A stretch of DNA of 64,000 nt from JAZGGS01 sp963749485 (GCA_963749485.1 CAVVMV010000033.1:19722-83721), one strand, 5' to 3'; numbered from the stretch's first letter, positions 17,671 to 27,205 are shown. The notes: generated by a model not told the origin, from the sequence alone. Numbers and translations: made by a program.

Positions 17671-20600
17671 ATGCAGATAAAACGACTGTTTACCAAGGCC
17701 GGTAAAGACCCTCTTTCTTCAATCAAATTTGAAAAAAGAACCTCAGAAATTAAAAATCCCGACGGCTCAATTGTCTTCAGGATGGAGGATGTTTTAGTGC
17801 CGGAACAATGGTCGCAGGTTGCTACGGATATAATTGCCCAGAAGTATTTTAGAAAAGCAGGAGTTCCAAAGTTATTAAAGAAGATAAGCGAAGAAGGAGT
17901 TCCCGATTGGCTTCAGCCATCAGACAGAAGATGAAACAAAAATAAATCAGTTGCCTGAAGATGACAGGTACACCTCTGAGAAGGATGCTAAACAGGTTTT
18001 TCACCGGCTAGCAGGATGCTGGACTTACTGGGGATGGAAGGGTGATTATTTTGATACTGAAGAGGATGCAAAAGCATTTTATGATGAATTAATGTACATG
18101 TTCGCAAACCAGATGGCTGCACCTAACAGCCCGCAGTGGTTTAACACAGGACTAAACTGGGCATATGGAATTTCCGGACCTTCCCAGGGGCATTTTTATG
18201 TAGATTACAAAACAGGTAAGATGACACAATCTACTGATGCATATACTCATCCACAGCCGCATGCTTGTTTTATTCAATCTGTAAATGACGACCTGGTTAA
18301 TGAAGGCGGTATTATGGATCTCTGGGTAAGAGAAGCAAGACTTTTTAAGTATGGTTCGGGAACAGGATCAAATTTTTCAGAATTAAGAGGTTCAAATGAA
18401 CCACTTAGCGGTGGCGGTAAATCTTCCGGCTTAATGTCTTTTCTTAAGATTGGAGACCGGTCTGCAGGTGCAATCAAATCCGGCGGTACAACCCGGAGAG
18501 CTGCAAAAATGGTTACCCTTGATATGGATCATCCCGATATTGAAGAATACATAAACTGGAAAGTGATTGAAGAGCAGAAAGTTGCATCTCTCGTAGCAGG
18601 TTCAAAATTAACCAACCGCCTGTTGAATAAAATTATGAAAGCTTGTTATGAAGAGCATCCTGAAAACGACAGGTTCAACAAGAATATTAATAAAAAATTA
18701 AAACAGGCAGTTCTGGATGCACGCAGGGCAATGATTCCCAACAATTACATCGAACGTGTTATTCATCTTGCAAAACAAGGCTATAAATCAATTGAATTTC
18801 CTGTTTACGATACAGACTGGAATTCCGATTCATACGCTACAGTTTCAGGACAGAATTCAAATAACTCAATAAGGGTTACAAATGAATATATGAATGCAGT
18901 CCTTGATGACGAGGACTGGAATCTTTACTGGCGGATTGAAAAAAGAAATTCGAAAAAGGAGAACAGGAAATCAAAACCATGTAAAACCATTAGAGCAAGA
19001 AATCTCTGGAATGACATTGCATATTCTGCATGGTCTTGCGCCGATCCCGGAATACAATTTCATACAACTATTAATGAGTGGCATACCTGCCCGGCAGATG
19101 GTGAAATAAAAGCTTCAAATCCTTGCAGTGAGTATATGTTCCTGGATGATACTGCCTGCAACCTTGCTTCTTTGAACCTCGTTAAATTTTACAATTTGAA
19201 GAATAAGCAATTTGATATAAACGGTTACCGTCATGCTGTAAAGATATGGACAATTGTTCTTGAAGTTAGTGTTATGATGGCTCAGTATCCCAGCAAGCAA
19301 ATAGCAAAACTAAGTTATGAGTACAGAACCCTTGGGCTTGGGTATGCTAATCTTGGTTCACTGCTTATGCTGCAGGGAATTCCTTACGATAGTAACGAAG
19401 CATTTGCAATATGTGGAGCTTTAACTGCCTCGATGCATATGAAATCATACGCAACTTCTGCTGAGATGGCTCGTGAACTTGGAACGTTTGCCGGTTTCAA
19501 ACAAAATAAAAAAGATATGCTGCGCGTTCTCAGGAATCATAGAAGAGCAGCTTACAATGTACCCAACGAAGAGTATGAAGGTCTTTCAATCTTCCCCGCA
19601 GGGATAAATCCCAAATACTGCCCTTCCGACTTGCTGGAAGCTGCGAGAGAGGATGCGGATATAGCTGTTGAGTTAGGTGAAAAATATGGTTTCAGAAACG
19701 CACAGGTTACTGTAATAGCTCCAACCGGAACTATCGGGTTGGTAATGGATTGCGATACAACCGGGGTTGAACCTGATTTTGCTCTTGTTAAATTTAAAAA
19801 ATTGGCTGGCGGAGGATATTTTAAAATAATTAACCAATCCATCCCTCCTGCGTTGGAAAGACTTGGTTATAACAAGGATCAGATAAGTGAAATAGTAAAG
19901 TATGCCAAAGGACATGGATCTCTTAGCGGATGTCCTTATATCAATCCTGAATCACTTGCTGCAAAAGGATTTGATGAGGCAGCTTTAGCAAAAGTAGAAA
20001 AACATCTCCCTTCGGTTTTCGAGATGGGTTTTGCATTTAATAAATTTACCGTTGGTACAGATTTTATAGTTGAAAAATTAGGTTTTGATGAGGAGAGAGT
20101 AAACTCCTACGATTTTGATCTGCTTGAAGCGTTAGGATTTTCGAAACAGGAAATTGCTTCAGCTAACGATTATGTTTGCGGCACAATGACAGTTGAAGGT
20201 GCACCGTTTATTAAACACGAGCATTACCCGGTTTTTGATTGTGCAAGCAAGTGCGGCAAAAAAGGAACAAGGTTTATCCGCTCAACTGCTCATATTAAAA
20301 TGATGGCGGCAGCACAGCCATTCATATCAGGCGCTATTTCCAAAACGATTAACCTGCCGAACAATGCTTCAGTTGAAGATATGAAGGATGCTTATATGCA
20401 GTCGTGGAAGCTTGGTATAAAAGCCAATGCACTCTACAGGGATGGTTCAAAACTCTCGCAGCCATTAAATACTGTAAGCGATGAAGACGTAGAAGCTATA
20501 ATTGAAGAGAAGGAAAAGAATGATATAGTTAAAGTAGCTGAAAAAATTATTCACAGGTATATTGCTAAAAGAAGAAGACTGCCCGACAGGAGATCAGGAT

Positions 20601-21265
20601 ATACACAAAAAGCAAAGATTAATGGTCAATCCGTTTACATAAGAACCGGTGAATATGATAACGGGCAGATAGGCGAAATATTTATTGATATGCACCGCGA
20701 AGGTGCTGCTTTCAGAAGCTTGCTTAACTGTTTTGCAATTTCTATCTCCTTAGGAATGCAGCACGGCGTTCCACTTGAAGAATTTGCGGATGCATTTGTA
20801 TTTACAAGATTTGAACCAGCCGGAATAGTTACAGGAAATGAAAAAATTAAAATGGCAACTTCGGTAATTGATTACATTTTCAGGGAACTGGCTGTTACTT
20901 ATTTGGGCAGGAATGATTTATCCCATGTTGAACCGAGTGAGATAAAGTCTAAAGCTTCACCCGGAATTGTAAAAACACTTGCAGAGCCCGAATTTGAAAG
21001 CGAAGAAATTGTTAGTGAAAGACTTGTTGAATTAGATAAAGATGATATCGATTCTTACAGCGCTAACCGTTCTGCCGGAAAAGCAAATCCGAGCCAGGAT
21101 TCTGTTATGGCTGAGGAAAAAGTTGCTATAAATTCTAAGATAAAACAAGCAATTGAAAAAGGTTATACAGGCGATCTTTGCCCTGAATGCCAGAGTATGA
21201 CGATGGTTAGAAACGGAACCTGCTTAAAGTGTATGACCTGCGGTTCTACTTCGGGTTGCAGTTAA
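17671..21265 (+). CDS. nrdJ: Adenosylcobalamin-dependent ribonucleotide reductase (class II), one frameshift
   Basis: Reduces ribonucleoside di- or triphosphates to deoxynucleotides using a B12-generated thiyl radical, without needing oxygen. About 1,195 residues, the length of the long NrdJ form. A frameshift near 17925 divides the N-terminal 85 residues from the rest, which continues in the next frame (QLPEDDRYTSEKDA). Visible landmarks: SPQWFNTGLNW near the start, the active-site block NPCSE (19118-19132), the ATVSGQNSNNSIRVTNEY strand, and PTGTIGLVMDCDTTGVEPDFALVKFK, the barrel signature of class II enzymes. The C-terminus is a four-Cys zinc-ribbon-like tail (CPEC...CLKCMTCGS..GC) that probably relays electrons. 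Driven by its own strong promoter. Confidence 0.93.
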
Positions 21266-21380
21266 GGTTTTAATAGTATAAGATATCTATTCGCGGTTAT
21301 CCTTCCGCTAATAACATTACCTTTCGCGGGGGGATGACGCTAAGGAATGTTTTCAAATGAAAAAATTAACATTAACCTTT

Positions 21381-21431
21381 AACGGCATATATGCTTGATA
21401 TACGCATTGCGTGTATTGAGAAGTTATGTGC
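21381..21431 (+). other. attC-like recombination site 1
   Basis: A hairpin ATATACGC/GCGTGTAT (21398-21405, 21409-21416) is followed by GAGAAGTTATGTGC; the GTT at 21423-21425 is in the position of the integron R' core. The same module recurs at 27953-28001, and its right half at 26250-26275. It opens the cassette-like array, just before the TIR gene. Confidence 0.5.
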
Positions 21432-21532
21432 AATAAACTCATTCCGATATTGCTCAAGCTTTCGAATAAAGAAAAAATAACAGATTTTAAATGTTTGAAA
21501 TAATAAATTATAATATCCAAATTATATAAATT

Positions 21533-22231
21533 ATGGCAAGATGTACGGCACCAATTTATGGTCATCGCACAGCAAGTGGAAGGGCAAACTGCCCAGCTTG
21601 CGGAGGTAGTTATCATAGTTACAATTCTTTTTCTTCTTATACTTCACCTTATTCTTCATCCTCATACAATTCAAGGAGTCGTGTTAGTAGTGGCGGACAA
21701 ACTAAAACTAAAGCACGTTGGTCTTCAGCCGGTTCTATTATTTTATATACACCCGCAGAAATTCGAACTCTTACACCCATACGTGAAAATGTTGAAAAAC
21801 GTTCAGATTTACCAGACTTGCGAGATGTTTTTCTTTGTCACGCTTGGGACGACCGTAAAGATGCTGCTAAAGAATTACACGATTTACTAGAATCGAAAGG
21901 TGTTTCTGTTTGGTTTAGCGAAAAAGATGTTTTATTAGGCTCATCTTTACTCCGTGAAATCGATAAAGGATTGGCTAAGTCTCGAGTTGGTATCGTATTA
22001 GTTACTCCCTTATTTCTTAAACGCATTAAAGGAGAAGGAATCGCTGACAAAGAACTTTCTGCTCTCCTCGCTCGTGATTTACTTGTTCCTATTGTTCACA
22101 ACACAACTTTTGAGGATTTACGTGAGGAAAGTCCTTTACTTGGCTCACGAAGTGGTTTAAGTACTATCGAGGATTCAATGGAAGATGTTGCTTCTAAGTT
22201 AGCGGAATTGGTAACTCCAGAGACTATATAA
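21533..22231 (+). CDS. Zinc-ribbon plus TIR-domain protein
   Basis: 232 residues. Residues 4-23 hold Cys4, His11, Cys20 and Cys23 (CPACGG), a small zinc-knuckle. Residues 28-58 are a Ser/Tyr/Gly-rich linker. Residues ~98-228 are a TIR domain (DVFLCHAWDDR, VSVWFSEKDVLLGSSLLREIDKGL, RVGIVLVTPLFL, then KEL). Glu174 in KEL occupies the place of the catalytic Glu of TIR NADases. Such proteins act in NAD+ depletion or signalling and are common in phage defence. No partner effector or sensor gene lies beside it, so it may act alone or on a distant partner. It is the first gene of the cassette-like array. Confidence 0.85.
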   Translation: MARCTAPIYGHRTASGRANCPACGGSYHSYNSFSSYTSPYSSSSYNSRSRVSSGGQTKTKARWSSAGSIILYTPAEIRTLTPIRENVEKRSDLPDLRDVFLCHAWDDRKDAAKELHDLLESKGVSVWFSEKDVLLGSSLLREIDKGLAKSRVGIVLVTPLFLKRIKGEGIADKELSALLARDLLVPIVHNTTFEDLREESPLLGSRSGLSTIEDSMEDVASKLAELVTPETI

Positions 22232-22276
22232 AATTAAATAAAAAGAATTCTTATCAATTACGAACGATAAAGAGCT

Positions 22277-22406
22277 GCGCATAACAATGGCTATAAGTAA
22301 TTGCTTGTTCTCGCCTACTTCTGAAAATCCTCACGAATTTTCAGTTTGGTGTGTACTTGCAAAGTTAACGACTAACCCACGCAACTACTCATAGCCGAAA
22401 CGTTCC
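22277..22406 (+). other. attC-like recombination site 2 (130 bp)
   Basis: The left arm GCGCATAACAATGGCTATAA (from 22277, continuing GTAATTGC to 22304) pairs imperfectly with the right arm GCAACTACTCATAGCCGAAA (from 22381, continuing CGTT). A perfect inner hairpin CTGAAAAT/ATTTTCAG lies at 22321-22344. Size and two-arm design fit long attC sites, with AAC on the left and GTT on the right. Confidence 0.6.
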
Positions 22407-22413
22407 CCAAAAA

Positions 22414-22517
22414 ATGAAAATCAAACTTATTATAGTATCTTTATTGTTTTTTAACCTTGCATACAGCCAGGATAAATAATTTTTGAAAACAGGAGGCAAC
22501 ATATGACCGGGATTATT
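22414..22517 (+). pseudogene. Decayed copy 1 of the 5' end of the DUF1287 gene
   Basis: Starts ATGAAAATCAAACTTATTAT and reads MKIKLIIVSLLFFNLAYSQ, nearly the signal peptide of the intact gene at 29753, then stops. Farther on, GACCGGGATTATT matches the intact gene's DPGYY codons after an internal deletion. It begins 8 bases after the attC-like core at 22403. Confidence 0.7.
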
Positions 22518-22567
22518 TTGTATTTGACTATTTAATAGTTACAGATAAATATTTAATTGTAGGATAA

Positions 22568-22960
22568 ATGAAGGATAAAAAAAGTCTTTATCTGATTGTT
22601 GGGATTTCTCTATTTGTGGGATTATTGCATTTTATAATAGGTCCTAACTATGATGGGATATGCAAGCATTTTATCAGGGGATATTTAATTGACTTATTAC
22701 TTCCTATGAACCTTTTTTTATTGATGCAAATTGCATTGAGAAAGAAAATTTCAATAGTTAGAAGCAGAGTAATTGGAGCATTATTTATTTTTTTATTTGG
22801 AATAGCAATCGAAATATTACAATTTTATGAAATTAAATTCTTAGGAAGCACATATGATCCCTGGGATATTTTAATGTATGGAATAGGAATTGTATTAGGC
22901 TTACTGATTGACTTATTAATAGTTGATAAATTCGAAAAATCAACTATGAGAAATAAATAA
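22568..22960 (+). CDS. VanZ-like small membrane protein
   Basis: 130 residues with four hydrophobic segments. The wording IEILQFYEIKFLGSTYDPWDILMYGIGIVLGLLID fits the VanZ pattern: an acidic residue in one helix, then G(S/R)TYDPxDILxxxxG. VanZ members are linked to glycopeptide tolerance and envelope processes, but most are uncharacterised. It is the cargo of one cassette-like unit. Confidence 0.7.
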   Translation: MKDKKSLYLIVGISLFVGLLHFIIGPNYDGICKHFIRGYLIDLLLPMNLFLLMQIALRKKISIVRSRVIGALFIFLFGIAIEILQFYEIKFLGSTYDPWDILMYGIGIVLGLLIDLLIVDKFEKSTMRNK

Positions 22961-23059
22961 ATTACACCATAGAAATAAAATAAAGCAAAGTGCTTTGAAA
23001 TTGTTACTTTTCATATACTAAACGATGCCAGTAATTGCTAGAAATTATATAGTATCTAT

Positions 23060-23948
23060 ATGAGCCCTATTATATCCATAGTTATTATAGCCATAGTTAT
23101 TTTCTTTGTGTTTATATGGCATCGTAAAAATAACCCGAAATGGAAAGTGCCAAATAGAACCTTTTCCAACTGATTGGAAAATTATATTAGCCCGGTATGT
23201 GTCTTTTTATAATTCATTATCCGGAGAAGAGAAAAATAGATTTGAGTATAAAGTTCAGGAATTCCTGCTGAATTGCAGAATTACAGGAATAGATACCAGC
23301 ATAGATCTAACAGATAAATTACTTGTAGCTTCCAGTGCTGTTATACCAATATTTCAATTTAATGATTGGAAATATTCTAATATTCACGAGGTGTTGCTTT
23401 ACCCGACAATGTTCAATGAGAATTTTGATACAAAAGGTTCAGGCAGAGGAATTTTAGGAATGGTTGGCAGCGGTTATATGGAAGGTAAAATGATCCTGTC
23501 AAAGCAGGCATTAAGGCATGGATTTAAAAATGAATCAGACAAGAAAAACACCGCTATTCATGAGTTTGTTCATTTGATAGATAAGACAGACGGATCGGTC
23601 GATGGTATTCCCTCTTTACTATTGGAAAAACAATATTCAATTCCGTGGATAGATCTAATCAATAAAAAGATAGATGAGATATATGACGGGAAGTCAGACA
23701 TCAATCCCTATGGCGGAACCGACCGGGCTGAATTCTTCTCTGTTGTGAGTGAATACTTCTTTGAGCGGCCAAAGTTACTCGCGAAAAACCATCCTGATTT
23801 ATACAATCTACTGGAAAGAATATTTAAACAGGACATGGCATCGAGAAGTTTAAGCAAAAAGAAAGGGAAGATTGGTCGTAATAGTCCCTGTCCTTGTAAT
23901 AGCGGAAAAAAGTTTAAGAAATGTTGTGGACGGATACACTATAATTAA
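23060..23948 (+). CDS. MtfA-like (M90) zinc peptidase with N-terminal membrane anchor and SEC-C tail (one frameshift)
   Basis: ATG 23060 gives a membrane anchor (ISIVIIAIVIFFVFIW) followed by KWKVPNRTF. One extra T in TTTT near 23162 breaks the frame; without it the text continues PTDWKIILARYVSFYN, as in MtfA proteins. The zinc motif HEFVH is at 23559-23573, and RAEFFSVVSEYFFE supplies the downstream Glu. The last ~25 residues are a SEC-C motif (RNSPCPCNSGKKFKKCCG), a zinc-binding tail shared with SecA. M90 enzymes are aminopeptidase-like; in enterics MtfA releases the glucose PTS from Mlc. The fusion suggests targeting to a membrane-associated partner. Confidence 0.8.
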
Positions 23949-24053
23949 TTTTACTAATCGTTCTGTAATATTAGTAAATGGATAAAAAACTACCGGAACA
24001 ATTTATGAATACTGCTTTATAGAGTAGTTCACTCAAACTGTTATTCACATAAA

Positions 24054-24178
24054 ATGAAAATCAAACTTCTAATAGTATTTTTACTTTTTTTAATTTTTCA
24101 TATAGCCAGGTTAAACATACATAGAGTGTCTCAACAATTGGTAGAGATTCTTTTCGCGGGATTATTCTTTTCTATTAT
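24054..24178 (+). pseudogene. Decayed copy 2 of the 5' end of the DUF1287 gene
   Basis: ATGAAAATCAAACTTCTAAT (24054 on) repeats the signal-peptide codons. GCCAGGTTAAACATAC...GAGTGTCTCAAC (24110-24146) follows the intact gene's AGCCAGGTTAAAGATAC...GAGTGTTTCAGC with scattered changes, then GCGGGATTATTCTTTT parallels CCGGGTTATTATTC. The apparent 92-residue frame here runs on into a recombination site and a repeat, so I do not accept it as a gene. Confidence 0.65.
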
Positions 24179-24220
24179 CTCTTGTTTGTTAATATATAAC
24201 AATTTATTTTGCTCAATAAA

Positions 24221-24324
24221 CGCACAAACATTAAGACAACATATTGTCCTGCTATACCTGTCTGCCCTGCCTATCGGCAGGCAGGCGACAGGCAGGCGCA
24301 ATGCGTTTGTTGGGAAGTTGTGTG
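24221..24324 (+). other. attC-like recombination site 3, split by a palindromic repeat
   Basis: The left arm CGCACAAAC (24221-24229) faces the right arm GTTGTGTG (24317-24324). The inner text ATATTGTCCTGCTATAC ... GCAATGCGTTTGTTGGGAAG matches the module of sites 1 and 7, except that a 36-base palindrome (24257-24292) is inserted in its apical part. Confidence 0.5.
24257..24292. repeat. GC-rich palindrome inserted in an attC-like site
   Basis: Outer arms CCTGTC and GACAGG pair, inner arms CTGCC and GGCAG pair around TATC, and a GGCAGGCAGG core is shared with the sorting-domain palindromes at 3535 and 3643. So the same repeat family occurs both in T9SS genes and in this array. Confidence 0.75.
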
Positions 24325-24357
24325 TAAGCTAAAAACGATAATCAAAATATTCATCAA

Positions 24358-24771
24358 ATGAAACAAAACCTTTCTGTTATTATTCCAACAATACGATACA
24401 AAGACGCTCCAGCAGCAATTGAATGGCTATGTAATGCTTTCGGATTTGAAAAGCATTTGATTGTCCCAGGTGAAGACAAAACCATTGCTCATGCACAGCT
24501 AAATTTTGGCAATTCTATGATTATGTTGGGTTCTGAAATTGACAATGAATATGGTAAATTCGTAAAGACACCAAAAGATCTAAATGGAATTAATACCCAA
24601 ACTCCGTATATCATTGTTGAAGAAATAGATAAACATTATCAAAGGGCGATTACAGGTGGAGCGAAGATAATATTAGATATAAAAGACGAGGATTATGGTG
24701 GTCGAGGATACAGTTGTCAAGACCCAGAGGGACACATATGGAATTTTGGTTCGTATAATCCATGGACATGA
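24358..24771 (+). CDS. VOC-superfamily (glyoxalase/bleomycin-resistance-like) protein
   Basis: 137 residues, intact. The two beta-alpha-beta-beta-beta halves start SVIIPTIRYKDAPAAIEWLCNAFGF and TPYIIVEEIDKHYQRAITGGAKI and end YSCQDPEGHIWNFGSY, the PhnB-like VOC layout. Metal ligands may be His (IAHAQL) and Glu (DPEGH). Substrate unknown; small VOC proteins often confer antibiotic or electrophile tolerance and are common integron cargo. Confidence 0.85.
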   Translation: MKQNLSVIIPTIRYKDAPAAIEWLCNAFGFEKHLIVPGEDKTIAHAQLNFGNSMIMLGSEIDNEYGKFVKTPKDLNGINTQTPYIIVEEIDKHYQRAITGGAKIILDIKDEDYGGRGYSCQDPEGHIWNFGSYNPWT

Positions 24772-24784
24772 TGAAAAAATAAAA

Positions 24785-24860
24785 GCCTACACACAACAAA
24801 AGCTATGAAATCATTGCTGCCCTTTGGGACAGCAACGCTTCATAGCAAAACCGTTGGCAG
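24785..24860 (+). other. attC-like recombination site 4 (clearest two-arm structure)
   Basis: GCTATGAA (24802-24809) pairs with TTCATAGC (24839-24846). Inside it, TTGCTG (24814-24819) pairs with CAGCAA (24830-24835). The unpaired spacers are unequal (ATCA on the left, CGC on the right), like the extrahelical bases that give attC its polarity. AAC (in ACACAAC) and GTT (24853-24855, CCGTTGGC) occupy the R'' and R' cores. Confidence 0.68.
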
Positions 24861-24893
24861 TAATTGATAGTGCACCAATAAAATAAATTAGAC

Positions 24894-25268
24894 ATGAAAG
24901 TTACAGCCGAAAAAAATGAAAAGGTTGCCAATATGATATTTGCATCCATTTATCCACTTTACCTGAATAGATTGGAGAAAAATGGTAGAACAAAAGAAGA
25001 ACTCAACCAAGTAATTAAATGGTTTACTGGTTTTGATCAAGATGCTTTACAAGCACTTATTGATGAAAAAGCAACTTTTAGAACATTTTTTCAAAAAGCT
25101 AAAATAAATCCAAACGCACACTTGATTAAAGGAGTCGTTTGTGGTTATCGAATTGAAGAAATAGAGGATGAATTTGAATTGTATAGACAATGTAGACGTA
25201 TGGAAAAGCTGATTGATGAATTGGCAAGAGGTCGTAAAATGGAGAAAATTTTACGTGAAGAAAAATAA
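24894..25268 (+). CDS. DUF2200-family protein, copy A
   Basis: 124 residues, intact and highly charged. Wording such as KMIFASIYPLYLNRLEKNGRTKEELNQVIKWFTGF, IDEKATFRTFF, NPNAHLIKGVVCGYRIEEIE and ARGRKMEKILREE is the DUF2200 pattern, helical and cytoplasmic, of unknown function. It starts a cassette-like unit and is separated by 2 bases from the next gene, so the two are co-transcribed. A second copy lies at 26805. Confidence 0.82.
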   Translation: MKVTAEKNEKVANMIFASIYPLYLNRLEKNGRTKEELNQVIKWFTGFDQDALQALIDEKATFRTFFQKAKINPNAHLIKGVVCGYRIEEIEDEFELYRQCRRMEKLIDELARGRKMEKILREEK

Positions 25269-25270
25269 AA

Positions 25271-25697
25271 ATGAAAACAACAACATTTCTAACATTTGTA
25301 GGTGACCAATGCGGAAAGGCTGAAGAAGCGATAAATTTTTACACTTCCATCTTTCCAAATTCGGAAATTAAAAGCATAATAAAATACTCAGAAGGAGAGG
25401 CAGGAGGAACACCTGAGCTTATCAAATATGGAGTATTTACATTAAATGGAACGGATTACATGGTTTCTGAAAGTAATTATAATCACACTTGGTCATTTAC
25501 GCCAGGAGTTTCACTGTTCATAAGTGCAACTCTGAAGATGTGATACAAACCTTTTCGAGGAACTTTCTTCAAATGGGGGTCAAATTATGGTTCCTCTTGA
25601 CAACTACGCAGGTGAAGGGGATTACGGCTTTGGTAAAAAATTCGGATGGTGTGAAGACAAATATGGCATTTCATGGCAACTTAATCTTTCAGAATAA
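25271..25697 (+). CDS. PhnB-like VOC protein (frame-interrupted)
   Basis: Begins TFLTFVGDQCGKAEEAINFYTSIFPNSEI, typical of the PhnB / '3-demethylubiquinone-9 3-methyltransferase' VOC branch. Breaks near 25510 and 25550 lead to GGQIMVPLDNYAGEGDYGFGKKFGWCEDKYGISWQLNLSE, the expected family ending, stop at 25695-25697. About 140 residues. Likely a small-ligand binding or resistance-type protein; the methyltransferase name is historical. Confidence 0.72.
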
Positions 25698-25740
25698 ATG
25701 AGATGGAAAAGGTTTTAAGGCAAAAATCAAAATCGGAACT

Positions 25741-26178
25741 ATGACAAAAACAAAGACAACTTACACAGGGGAAAACGTAATAGATTTTATAAACTCATAC
25801 GTTGACAACGAACTGAAAAAAGCCGACAGTTTTCGACTAATAGAACTAATGCAGAAATGGTCTGGCTCTGAACCCAAAATGTGGGGACCGACTATTATAG
25901 GGTTCGGCAACTACCATTACAAATATGCTAGCGGACACGAAGGTGATGCACCAGTTCTTGGATTTTCTCCGAGAAAAGCAGCGTTCTCGCTCTACGTTTA
26001 TTCTGATACAGAAAGAAGTAAATTATTGTTATCTGACCTCGGTAAATTCAAAATGGGTAAAGCCTGCATTTATGTAAAAAAACTTTCTGACATCAATATT
26101 ACGGCTTTACAAGAACTCAGTATAGAATCAATTAAATACATTAACGAGCATCACGAATGTTCTTGCAGAATAAAATAG
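25741..26178 (+). CDS. DUF1801-family protein, copy A
   Basis: 145 residues, intact. FINSYVDNELKKADSFRLIELMQKWSGSEPKMWGPTIIGFGNYHYKY and FSPRKAAFSLYVYS are the DUF1801/YdhG pattern, a small alpha+beta fold with unknown function, related to frataxin-like iron-binding folds in some predictions. It lies 43 bases after the VOC gene in the same cassette-like unit, which would then hold three genes. Confidence 0.82.
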   Translation: MTKTKTTYTGENVIDFINSYVDNELKKADSFRLIELMQKWSGSEPKMWGPTIIGFGNYHYKYASGHEGDAPVLGFSPRKAAFSLYVYSDTERSKLLLSDLGKFKMGKACIYVKKLSDINITALQELSIESIKYINEHHECSCRIK

Positions 26179-26210
26179 GAGGCAAAATGAGGAATTAAAA
26201 ACAACGACCA

Positions 26211-26275
26211 GCTAACACCAACTATGCGATAATGCTGCCTAGGTGGTCGTATTACGTGTATTGAGAAGTTAGCAC
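26211..26275 (+). other. attC-like recombination site 5
   Basis: GCTAAC (26211-26216) and GTTAGC (26268-26273) are exact complements and fit the R''/R' core ends. The right half (GTCGTATTACGTGTATTGAGAA) matches site 1. Total 65 bases, normal for attC. Confidence 0.62.
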
Positions 26276-26335
26276 CAATTTGAGGACGGACCAATTAACA
26301 ATAAAAAAGCCATCTAAATATTAAAAAAAATCAAG

Positions 26336-26785
26336 ATGAAACTTATATCTCAAGCAACTTTACAAATTCAAAAACCGATAGAAGAAGTTTTTGAAGGGAT
26401 TGTAAACCCTACGAAGATGACCAAGTATTTTATTTCAGAAAGTAGCGGACGACTGGAATCAGGAAAAGAAGTGATTTGGAAATTTCCTGAATTTGCTGAC
26501 AAGTACCCTGTGAAAGACATTAAGATTGAAACCAATCGTTCAGTTTCATTTGTTTGGGATCCAGAAACCGTTGTAAACATTGTATTAGAAGCTCTACCTG
26601 ACAAAAGCACTGTAGTAAAAGTAACCGAAAACGGAAAGGAATTTAATGAACATAACCTGAAATGGCTTATAGAAAATACAGGGGGATGGGCAAATTTTCT
26701 TGCCTGCATGAAAGCCTATCTGGAGTATGGAATACAACTTCGTAAAGGAGCATTTGAATTTATGAGAAAAAATGAAAATGACTGA
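26336..26785 (+). CDS. SRPBCC / AHSA1-like protein
   Basis: 149 residues, intact. Starts ISQATLQIQKPIEEVFEGIVNPTKMTKYF and has GKEVIWKFPEF, FVWDPE and NTGGWANFLACMKAYLEYG, the START/Bet v1-like order of AHSA1 proteins with a ligand-holding cavity. Single gene of its unit apart from the DUF2200 copy 19 bases downstream. Confidence 0.83.
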   Translation: MKLISQATLQIQKPIEEVFEGIVNPTKMTKYFISESSGRLESGKEVIWKFPEFADKYPVKDIKIETNRSVSFVWDPETVVNIVLEALPDKSTVVKVTENGKEFNEHNLKWLIENTGGWANFLACMKAYLEYGIQLRKGAFEFMRKNEND

Positions 26786-26804
26786 CAGTAAAAATAAATA
26801 AGAA

Positions 26805-27185
26805 ATGAAAGTTACATCTGAACATAATCAACGAATAGCAAAAATGACATTTGCTTCAGTTTATCCCCATTACGTGACAAAGGTGGAAAAGAAAGGCAGA
26901 ACAAAGGAAGAACTGCATCAAGTGATAGAGTGGCTAACCGGTTTTGATGAATTAAAAATACAAGAACTTATTGATCAAAAAGCAACATTTGAAGCATTCT
27001 TCAAATATGCGGAATTGAATCCTAATGCTCATCTTATTAAGGGAGTAATATGCGGTTATCGAATTGAGGAAATAGATAATCCGTTAACCCAACAAGTACG
27101 ATTTTTAGACAAATTAGTAGATGAATTAGCAAAAGGACGAAAAATGGAGAAAATTTTACGTGAAGAAAAAACAAGTACCAAATGA
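26805..27185 (+). CDS. DUF2200-family protein, copy B
   Basis: 126 residues, intact. It shares most landmarks with copy A (KMTFASVYPHYVTKVEKKGRTKEELHQVIEWLTGF, NPNAHLIKGVICGYRIEEID, AKGRKMEKILREE) but with many substitutions, so it is a divergent homologue rather than a fresh duplicate. It lies directly behind the SRPBCC gene. Function unknown. Confidence 0.82.
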   Translation: MKVTSEHNQRIAKMTFASVYPHYVTKVEKKGRTKEELHQVIEWLTGFDELKIQELIDQKATFEAFFKYAELNPNAHLIKGVICGYRIEEIDNPLTQQVRFLDKLVDELAKGRKMEKILREEKTSTK

Positions 27186-27205
27186 CTTTTAAAAAAGATA
27201 AACTT

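Noticed and set aside
24054..24332. A 92-residue open frame starting with a signal-like sequence
   Set aside because: It is a decayed copy of the DUF1287 gene head that runs through a recombination site and a GC-rich palindrome; its second half (LPIGRQATGRRNAFVG) is translated repeat.
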